Shown here: piece after piece, positions 1 to 9,702 of the stretch
How the letters are laid out: each line of letters begins with the position of its first letter
Numbering within the stretch: the first letter of the stretch is position 1
Source: Dallia pectoralis
Lineage: Eukaryota > Chordata > Actinopteri > Esociformes > Umbridae
DNA length: 64,000 nucleotides
NCBI GenBank assembly: GCA_029465975.1
Contig: CM055755.1
Coordinates: 11,240,734 to 11,304,733 of the forward strand
Direction: 5' to 3'
Notes under the pieces: generated by a model
What the model saw: only the letters and a program-made list of their open reading frames with translations
Databases searched by the model: none
Told to the model about the DNA's origin: nothing
Position numbers and translations under genes: made by a program

Positions 1-218
1 TGTAACTAGCTAACTGGACTAGCTATAGGTGGACCGGAGCTGTCTGCCATTGTAACTAGCTAACTAGACTAGCTATAGGTGGACCGGAGCTCTCTGTCAT
101 TGTAACTAGCTAACTATAGGTGGACCGGAACTGTCTGTCATTGTAACTAGCTAACTGGACTAGCTATCGGTGGACCGGAGCTGTCTGTCATTGTAACTAG
201 CTAACTAGACTAGCTATA
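1..218. repeat. 50-bp minisatellite (cut by window edge)
   Basis: About 4.4 copies of a 50-bp unit beginning TGTAACTAGCTAACTGGACT. One copy has an internal deletion of the GGACTAGC part. The array continues off the left edge. No coding potential is visible. Confidence 0.9.
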
Positions 219-1624
219 GAAGGGTTTCTGAGGAGATTAGATAAAGTTTGTTAGCAAAACATACTCCCAAAAAAGAACTGTACCAAAACAATTAGGTTAC
301 CCATCTCTAAACATGAGACGCATGCATACAATTTTATTTCTTTAGGACTTTGGCAATAAACTCTGGAGTCTAAACCAGAGCCTTAGTTGGGATCGGGGAG
401 CAAATTTGTTGGGTCACACTGGCAACCTGAACACTGAGTCCATGCGCAAAAGTGTGTACTCGCTCTCCTTCCAGGATTGTGTTGTGATGGATACGGGGGG
501 TATTTTTAACCTTGGGTTTAGTGATATACTAACCCCCCCCACCTCCATCCTGTGTTTTGGCCAAGCTGGGAGCCCAGATCAGATCACTGCCGTTAAAAAG
601 ACTGGCCTCTCTGTTCAGCCTTCTCTGCTGGACTGCTTCATATTGCTGACCAGCGGAGACTGGGGCTACTTGTGGATAGCGAGACTAACCGACAGATTAA
701 TGGGAAAGGAGCAGGGGCAGGAATAGGACAGAAGTAAAAAGAGAACCTTTGAGCAGTTTTAACACAGCTGTAGACAAATAGGAGAAGATGAGAACTTTAT
801 GAAGAAGTTAGACGATACCTTCTCCCTGCACTGTTTTCCTGTCAGGACGTACAATCTAGATTCCATTGAGATGGGAAACCTTCCCTTTAAGAAGCGCTCC
901 CGGCATACTAATTAGGGTAACTATTTGCTGTGTGGTTACGGTCTCCGTTCACCCCTCCCTCCAGCGTCGTGACTCATGTCTCAAGCTCTTATTTACTAGG
1001 ACATGTCACTATCCAAGCAAGTCCTGTTTCTTCTGGTTTCTCTTGATGAGCATCTCTCTTACACTCTCTCTCTCACTCCCTCTTTCCTTCTCATCACTCC
1101 TTTGCTCACTCCCAACCTCTCACCCCCCACTCCCTCTTGTCTCTGTACGGGTTTTGACTATATTTAGTCAGTGCTCTTCCTGGTCAACAATGCAGATACA
1201 GTAATGCGAGTTTGATTGAAATGTGTGCTGCGTGAGCAACCCACTGGCACAGAGGCCACTTGTGAGTTTTAATTTGTGCTGCTATGTGAGGGAGGCTCAC
1301 AGTGGTCTGAGGCCTGTGGATGGCTAGAAGTGTATGTAGTATGCAGGTAGCGTGCCGGTAGCGTGCTGAATAAGGGACTGATGTGTCTTAGTCTTATGGC
1401 CTACCTGTGGTTGTTTTCACGAAACAAACCCAAGCCTGTATTCTCTAGGTCCCGAACAGGTAGATGGCAGAAACTCTATTGATTATTTCCTGTGTTGCTT
1501 ATGTCAATATATTCTTCATATCGGCAACATATCTGATTCTCTGAATATTCCAATCGGATGTTTTACGTGTAAATTTGGTATTTCACAAGCTCGTTAATGG
1601 TTTAAAAACATATTGGTGTACTTT

Positions 1625-2560
1625 AGGGATGCACGATATTCGATTTTGGCCGATATTTGAAATACAGATCATTTTAAACACTTTGGCCGATACCGATATA
1701 TATTCATTAAAATTTTACTGAAGAGAAATCCAAGTCTCCCTCCTGTACTACCTTTACCTTATTACACTCATGTAGACAGACATTCAACCCTGAAAAATGT
1801 GTTAATTATTTCATTTGTAGAAGAAGAAATGATATGCCAGTGCCACATTTTATTTATAAGTTTAGACTTCAAACGTCAGTCCTTAGGAGTAGAATAAATA
1901 AAAATACAATGTCAATTAATTTACGTAATTCACGTTGCACGACATGCACTCGTTCCATTTCCTAAACATATTATCAAATGCGGCACTCCCCTTTTTTAAG
2001 TGTAAAGGTTTCGTCTATATTCACTGGGCAGTGAGGCTCGACATGCTAACTGGAGTTCAGGTAATGCGCGGCTACATCATTAGCCAGCTAACATCCTCCA
2101 CCACGTTGAACGGCTGGTTAACATGAGCAATACATTCAATGATTTAGTTGTTAAACTATTACCTTTGGATGTTCACTGCTGTATTTTCTAGCTTTGTCAC
2201 TGAAGTAGAGGCAGCTTATGGGTTTTTGCCGGCGTTTTTTCCTTCTAACTTTTCATAAAGTCTTGGTGCTGCTCTGGATGACGGCTCTTAATATGCGTAA
2301 TCATATTTGTAGTGTTGAGCGAGTGTTTTACTCCTCCATCACTTGTGCTTTACAACTACTGCAAATAGCACGTTTGTTATCTGTTTTACAGATCTCTATA
2401 TACCTCCACACAGCCGACATGTAGGAAGTTTAAGTTGTTGGCGTTCATGCTACCTTCATGGTTGTCACGCGCGCATGCCACACTATCGGCAATGCTCATC
2501 GGCAGAAATATGAATATCTGTCGATACCGATGTCGCGCCGATATCATTGTGCATCCCTAG
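1625..2560. mobile_element. Non-autonomous hAT-like DNA transposon
   Basis: Terminal inverted repeats AGGGATGCACGATAT (left) and ATATCATTGTGCATCCCTAG (right) match across the first dozen bases. Sub-terminal GCCGATA/TCGGC motifs recur at both ends, as in common fish hAT families with AGGGATGCAC ends. Flanks TGTACTTT and CGTACTTT (7 of 8 identical) look like an 8-bp target site duplication. The roughly 936-bp interior has no transposase frame. Confidence 0.65.
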
Positions 2561-2762
2561 CGTACTTTAAGTCTTCTTCAATTGGAACTCATGGAATACA
2601 TTGTCACTTTTGCTTGCTGCACAAATCCCAGCCATGTTGCCACAAGCAAAAGCGCACCAGGTTACCTAGGGCTTTTTGGATTTTGCCATTAATGCTAATT
2701 TATCTGGATATTATTATTTTCTGACCCGGCACAAACTCAACTATCCACTAAAATGTATTTTC

Positions 2763-3785
2763 CAGTGGCGGGCCGTGCGTTTCACACCTAGGCCTTCAGT
2801 GGCGTCCCACCCGAATTAATCCACCTCTTTATACCAACATTATGACACCACGACTATAAACCATCAACATTATAGAGAAACGCATTACAACAAGCTGTTG
2901 CAGCCGTTTCCCTGCGCATATGTTCATTGAGCTGTAGATCCACTCGAGTTTCCACAAAAGTTTTCAAAAGCACTGTTGCTTGTAAATGTCCGGCCGTGCT
3001 TTGGTGTCTCGCTGCTGCTTTGGTTAGACAACTCAAGTTTGCAAACCCAGTGTGGCTCCAAACACCAAATTGATCTACTGTAAATAACATGCATTCCCAG
3101 CAATACAATTTGCAGTGTTCCTTGGCTCGGAGGCTGTGAGCCAAGGGTACCGCTCGTAGTTATTGCAATGAGTGTCGGGTAAACCCTTTCCCCGGCTGGG
3201 ACAGGCTAGCTAACTTCGGGGTTGTCCGACCTTTCCTTATGATGTCCCGCTTTTCTTGAAAAGTCCGTTTTGAAAATGGCTTTGCGAGTTAATGTCTTCT
3301 CCTTTGCCATTGGGGTTTGTAAAATAAAAAAACTGTATTTAATCGCTACATTAATGTTTTATATGGTAGAGATGCCGTTTGCAGTTTGCTCTGACTAGTA
3401 GTAATAGTATGGTTTCTGACCATCCAATCAAAGGGCGTGAAAAGGCCGACGTTATTCTAAGCCTGCTAGATGGCCCCAGTGTCGCCATCTCGAAATCTGA
3501 TTGGTTGAATTAATCTGATTGAGTATCTGATTGGTTAAAGAGCACCGTTACATTGCCATTCATTTTTAAGCTACAGGCGCCTGCACGATTGATACTGAAG
3601 GCCTTAAAGCAGATTTCTTTGACGTGGCAACACATGACGGCTGAAATATGATTGGATAAAAGCTCTAAAATAAAAATACACTACTGGAAGCAGCGCGACC
3701 CAGAAAAAAGCTATGAGAAGCCAGGGATTCTGATAGTGTTTAGGCCAGCAGAGAAGGCCTTGCTGGCCCTGACGGTCCACCACTG
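2763..3785. mobile_element. hAT element with 8-bp target site duplication
   Basis: The element starts CAGTGGCGGGCCGTG and ends GACGGTCCACCACTG. It is flanked on both sides by the perfect 8-bp duplication GTATTTTC (2755-2762 and 3786-3793). At 1023 bp it is too short to be autonomous and carries a transposase fragment on the minus strand. CAGTG ends with an 8-bp duplication are diagnostic of hAT. Confidence 0.8.
2854..3144 (-). pseudogene. hAT transposase N-terminal (TTF-type zinc finger) fragment
   Basis: The minus-strand frame encodes about 96 residues with the pattern KLYCWECMLF ... HTGFANLSCL ... RHQSTAGHLQA. This is the layout of the TTF/hAT zinc-finger domain at the N-terminus of hAT transposases and ZMYM-like proteins (C-x2-C, GF-x-NL, then H-x-S-x2-H-x). 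The catalytic RNase-H part and the C-terminal dimerisation region are absent, so it is a relic. It lies inside the hAT element at 2763-3785, which supports the assignment. Confidence 0.55.
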
Positions 3786-5107
3786 GTATTTTCTATAGGG
3801 GGTATTGATGTGTGATTGTTTTTTTAGCTGTGCCCATCATTTAAATCCAGTACCTACTGCTCTTGTTTTTTTAGTTGTACATGCAGTCTCAGAGGTTACA
3901 GCAGAGATGCCTGATCTGTCACGCTGCAGTAGGTGTGCGTGAGACAACCTGCATAGCCTAGATACCAGAGATGTTAGCCATTTTCCTCTGACCTCTCATT
4001 AACAAAGGGACATTTTTATACTGTGATATTTATTTGCTTTATATTTCTGTTGGAGGGGTGTGACATTAAGATGTCTGTGATTTGTCTGTAGATGGTGTCT
4101 GTGACACTGATACAGCGACTGCTGTCATTACTGCTGTATGTCTTTATAACTGAGGAAACTATTAAGCCTGTTTACTGAACTAGGATAATGAGTTCTCCTC
4201 TGGGATCAGAAGTCCTCAATGCTCTGTCAACATGTATCATAATGTCTGTGATATAAAAAATATACTTTACGATGGCAACACAACTGGTTCGTTTATAGAT
4301 TTATTGCGTTTTTGTCCTGATTGCCATGCCGTCACCTAAAACGGCATGATATTGACCTGGATTCTGAGGTTTTAGAAACACTCCACAAGGATGTTTAGGC
4401 ATGCTGACGCAATGGCATATAGTTACTGTAAACTGCGCCACCGTACATTCAGTGTGACTCGTCCTTTTTATGTCATCCTAAAGAAACTGTATTGGATAGA
4501 CGTCTCTGGGAACTTGCATGTGTAAACTGAACTAGCTTTCATGATTCCAGAACCGTTCTGAGACAATAAGGGCTTTGGCCAAGTGGGCATGGTCAGTTAA
4601 ACAGTATCAAGGGACCCAACTTGTTTTGTTCCATGTTGCTGTTCTACACACCAGTATTGTATTGTGCCATTATGTCTTTAGCCTCCCTAATTGCCTCACA
4701 CAGTTCTTACAACCAGCTGCTTTTGCCTGAATGACTGGCCGACTTGTCCGTTTTATTTTTTCCACAAGGTATTTTATGATCCAAATCGGATAAACCATAG
4801 AAATTACTATTTTCTATGTTTTAATGACCTTGATGAACATGGTTTTTCCGGTAATTGCGCTAGCCTTAGTTTACTGTACAGTAAAATAATATTGCCTGGT
4901 CCTACATACTGACTTTGGTTTTAAACGATTTGATGTACCCCGATCAATGGACCATAACAGCTATATCATAATATTACCGCTTGTTACAGCTGCTTTAATG
5001 GATGATGTTTGGATGACAGTTCTCATTAACATCTCCCTTCCTCTCTCTCTCATCCCTCTCGTTTACTCTCTTTTTCTTTCTCATTCTTTCTTTCTCTTGG
5101 TTCACAG

Positions 5108-8100
5108 CAGGGGCTTATTATCCAGCCCAGCCACAGTACACGCCGTCGGTGTCAGCCGCGCCAGTCATTATGAACCCAGCCCCCCAGCAACCACCTCCAC
5201 CCCCACCACAACAACAGATCCAACCAAAACGGGAGCGCAAACAGGTACAGGTAAACTTATCGCGGCACCTCTGTGCGACACCTCTGTCCATTTTAATTTG
5301 CTGCCGGCGCACAACGACAGTCTGCACTTTAGCTGCATAGCAAGCAAATTAATTTATATTACACAAATCATACATGGAAGCAATTCAATGTGCTTTACAA
5401 AAATATGAGTTTTATATTCGTCCTTGATGAATTAGTTTTTCAAAACCTTTACGCACTGCCTGTTCTTCCAATGCCCCATAGGGCCCCAATAGGATTTATT
5501 TAAACATGTCTGTAGAACCTTTACATGAGTAAAGTGATTTATGCCATGTCATCGCAATTATTTGTCTCTTCTCGATGAATAACAGTTTCCCAAACTGTTG
5601 GTATTAGTTGTTCTAAGGCGCGGACGGCATCCAAATGTGTTACCGGTCAAATCTGTGTGTTTACAATTCACTTACGAATCTGAATGAAAACATTTTTCTA
5701 ATAGAATTGCTAGCTATGCTGTGATAATGCCTGTTGAATTAATCGGATTATGCAGAACAAGATGTTAGGCTGTTGTGTTTATACGGGAGCATTTGCACAC
5801 AGCATAATCAACATTATTACAGTTGTTGGAGCTTTTTTAACAGCTGTGTAATTTTAACATCTGGTATTGCAGTATTTTAACATTCCAATAGGCTACAGGG
5901 ACAATAGACAGAGTTTTTGATTAAGCATTAATACTTGATGAAAGTAGCCAAGGCAGCTGCTGACACCTCGCATGTAGACCGTAGATGTGATGTGCATTTC
6001 TCATACGTTTTCTTCTTTTCAAATGACTCCTTGTACTCAGAAGAGTAGCTCTTGGCTGACTGACGCTGGTTAGTCTGTCTTCTATGGTCGGTCTGACTGA
6101 CGCTGGTTAGTCTGTATTCTGTGGTCGGTCTGACTGACGCTGGTTGGTCTGTATTCTATGGTCGGTCTGACTGACGCTGGTTGGTCTGTATTCTATGGTC
6201 GGTCTGACTGATGCTGGTTGGTCTGTATTCTATGGTCGGTCTGACTGACGCTGGTTAGTCTGTATTCTATGGTCGGTCTGACTGACGCTGGTTAGTCTGT
6301 ATTCTATGGTCGGTCTGACTGACACTGGTTAGTCTGTATTCTATGGTCGGTCTGACTGACGCTGGTTGGTCTGTATTCTATGGTCGGTCTGACTGACGCT
6401 GGTTGGTCTGTATTCTATGGTCGGTCTGACTGATGCTGGTTAGTCTGTATTCTATGGTCGGTCTGACTGATGCTGGTTAGTCTGTATTCTATGGTCGGTC
6501 TGACTGATGCTGGTTGGTCTGTATTCTACGGTCGGTCTGACTGATGCTGGTTGGTCTGTATTCTATGGTCGGTCTGACTGATGCTGGTTGGTCTGTATTC
6601 TATGGTCGGTCTGACTGACGCTGGTTGGTCTGTATTCTATGGTCGGTCTGACTGACGCTGGTTGGTCTGTATTCTATGGTCGGTCTGACTGACGCTGGTT
6701 AGTCTGTATTCTATGGTCGGTCTGACTGACGCTGGTTGGTCTGTATTCTATGGTCGGTCTGACTGATGCTGGTTGGTCTGTATTCTATGGTCGGTCTGAC
6801 TGATGCTGGTTGGTCTGTATTCTATGGTCGGTCTGACTGATGCTGGTTAGTCTGTATTCTATGGTCGGTCTGACTGATGCTGGTTAGTCTGTATTCTATG
6901 GTCGGTCTGACTGATGCTGGTTGGTCTGTATTCTACGGTCGGTCTGACTGATGCTGGTTGGTCTGTATTCTATGGTCGGTCTGACTGAGGCTGGTTAGTC
7001 GGTCTTCTATGGTCGGTCTGACAGACGCTGGTTGGTCTGTATTCTATGGTCGGTCGGTCTGACTGACGCTGGTTGGTCTGTATTCTATGGTCGGTCTGAC
7101 TGACGCTGGTTGTTCTGTATTCTATGGTCGGTCTGACTGATGCTGGTTAGTCTGTATTCTATGGTCGGTCTGACTGAGGCTGGTTAGTCGGTCTTCTATG
7201 GTCGGTCTGACAGACGCTGGTTGGTCTGTATTCTATGGTCGGTCGGTCTGACTGACGCTGGTTGGTCTGTATTCTATGGTCGGTCTGACTGACGCTGGTT
7301 GTTCTGTATTCTATGGTCGGTCTGACTGATGCTGGTTAGTCTGTATTCTATGGTCGGTCTGACTGAGGCTGGTTAGTCGGTCTTCTATGGTCGGTCTGAC
7401 AGACGCTGGTTGGTCTGTATTCTATGGTCGGTCTGACTGACGCTGGTTGGTCTGTATTCTATGGTCGGTCTGACTGACGCTGGTTGGTCTGTATTCTATG
7501 GTCGGTCTGACTGATGCTGGTTAGTCTGTATGTTGTCTCCAGTGTAACAATATTTTGAGGTAGACTAGTCTGATCTATTCTCCAGTGTTTCTGTTTGTGG
7601 TAAGATATTTGCTTTATCAGTGGGCGAAGTATGCAGGCTGCTATGGACATTGGCCAAAGCATTCAGCAAGTAATTTCACTGCAATGTGGTTTAAAATCAT
7701 CTCTGTGAAGGGTGTAGAACCCCTAAAACAGTCTACAAGTATTCTGACAAATTACTATGAAGTGTAAAAAAAAATATGTTTTATTCAGATTAGTCACTCT
7801 AGACAGTCATACAATTGTGCTGTCCTTTTTTCCAGCTGTCCTTTTTTCCTATCTATTGAACTTTTACAAACAGTGTTTTGGCATGTTTTATTTGCTTTTC
7901 TATATTCAACTCTCACATTGTTAAACTCTTCTCTGTCGTTTTATTTCATCTTCTTTGTGGTCTCTGGGTAGAGGGAGGGGTTTTAAGGACATGTCAGCAC
8001 ATAGATTAGCTTCACGTGGCTTCGAGGCTCCTCCCTCCTGTGAGCCGGAAGCACAAGGGCTGACCGACCTCCGCTCCACGCTCTCACTCTCCACAACCGC

Positions 8101-9702
8101 GTCTGTGGCATGCCTCCCGTTCACTGCCCCTCCCTCTGCTCAGGAAGAGGCAGAGAAGTTTAGGAGCGTGTGCTCAGAATGACAGAGGAACAGCCAAAAG
8201 GGAGTGACGGGAAGGGGGAGTTTTTGCAATAGCGGGAGCTCATTTGCAAATGTTTGAATAGTTTTTTTTTCTTTTTCTCTGGGATCCCTCCCTTCTCTCC
8301 CCCCTCTCTGTGGCCTCTTTTGACTGCCTCTGGCTTGGTGGGCGGGGGTAGCCTGCATTCCAGCGCTGTAGCTTCACAAGGCCAGTCGCTCTCGCTTTGC
8401 ACTCTCGGTTTTTCCTCCTTTCTCTGTGTGAGAGCTGGGAGCGAGGCCCTGCCGTCTCTGCCCGTCTCGGGGAGTTGTCGGGGCTACGTGCGCGTTGTCA
8501 GCCACGGTTGCGAAGGCTGCCTGCCTTCCCGGGAGAGGCCTGCAGGCCGGCAGCTGTACTCTAGCCCCAGGATGAGGGGGGCCTGCTAGGGGCTCTGGAG
8601 CCTGTCTCTGTGCCAGGTAAACTAATCTTCCAATGGGGGAATGTGCTGGCTCACTTCTGTTGCTGACCACTCTCACCAGTCTGTGTGTACGTGTGAGAGG
8701 GGCAGAAAGTGAGAGGGGCAGAGTGTGCTAGGAAGCATGCCTCCCTCTGCACGGACACTCCTTGTGAGAGCACTCCTTCAGATTATTAAATGTGCTGTCG
8801 ATTACTGGCAAAAAAACTGTCCTCTGGGTCTTTGACTGATCGGGTATGGAGCACTTTCTTCTCTTCTGGTTTGCACTGGAATTTGTTTTGTTACTTGGCT
8901 CAGGTTGAGTTTGTTCTTGGTCAAACTTTGTGGGGAATTCGCTGAAAGCAAGGCATTAATCCGTTAGGGAAGTTGTTTGTCTGTATGGCTATTGTTTGTG
9001 CGGTAGTTTTTAGACTGATTCATGTTGCTGTGCTAGTGGGAAGACATGCTAGGCCACAGCCGTACAGTACCACACAGACGAATTGGCACAGTTGGAACCA
9101 TTTGCATCATAGGAAGCTGTTACTTGTGACAGCTCTCCTTTTCTCCTGCTTTCTCCACCCCTTAAACTCTCTCCCTCTTTTTCGCTCTCTCGCTCCTTCT
9201 TTAGAAAGGGATTGCAGCCACAGAGGGAGAATTCTTTTTCTCAAAGGCTTCCAGCGTTCTCTCGCTCTTTCTCTGTCTTAACCTGTTACGCAATCTCTTC
9301 CTTTTTTCAGTCACTCTGGCCTTTTTTATTCTCCCACTCACTTCTTTAGACTTAATTTCTCCTGGCAACCCATTAATCATTTGCGCTCTCTCGTTCCATA
9401 GATCAGAATACGGGATCCTAACCAGGGTGGTAAAGACATCACTGAGGAGATTATGTCAGGGGGAACCCGGACTGGCTCCACCCTGACCCCTCCACAGGTG
9501 AGCGACGACCAATCAGAGGTAAGCTGCCACATCTTTCACCATTTGGTATGTCTGTGGTCATATGTGAAGTGTCATTCGGTAACCCTGTGATCTGCTCATA
9601 ATGTCAGTACCATTTCTCCCCAGCCCTCTACATTTGGATCGGAGGGCCCGCCCGTTTCCCAGGCCAACGGTGAGAAGGTGACACCTGTCAGTGTTGGACC
9701 AG
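5108..9702 (+). CDS. eif4g1: eif4g1 N-terminal exons (5108-5244, 9402-9497, 9624-9702)
   Basis: The first exon encodes GAYYPAQPQY ... PQQPPPPPPQQQ ... KRERKQ. The second encodes IRIRDPNQGGKDITEEIMSG. Both are hallmark eIF4G sequences just C-terminal to the PABP-binding region. The first acceptor is a tandem NAGNAG (CAGCAG at 5105-5110), so splicing could include or skip one alanine codon. The second exon has an in-frame alternative donor 21 nt downstream (GAG|GTAAGC at 9518), which would add VSDDQSE. The in-frame Met in EEIMSG is the conserved position equivalent to the start of the shortest human eIF4G1 isoform. Confidence 0.88.

Larger units (their letters stand above)
219..5107 (+). other. 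eif4g1: Intron (3' part) upstream of the first visible eif4g1 exon
   Basis: No eIF4G-like coding exon was found here. The exon at 5108 starts in mid-codon, so coding exons must lie upstream and this stretch is inferred to be intron. It holds the two hAT-type insertions at 1625-2560 and 2763-3785. A pyrimidine-rich tract (about 5035-5100) precedes the acceptor. Small open frames (for example 406-726) show no recognisable protein. Confidence 0.6.

Noticed and set aside
1935..2724. Open frames of 60-90 codons within the left hAT-like element
   Set aside because: No similarity to transposase domains was recognised and they overlap in different frames. They are consistent with random frames in a non-autonomous element.
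6055..7531. Regular 37-bp periodicity resembling a CRISPR array
   Set aside because: There are no unique spacers between repeats, and the whole period is conserved. It is a eukaryotic intronic minisatellite.
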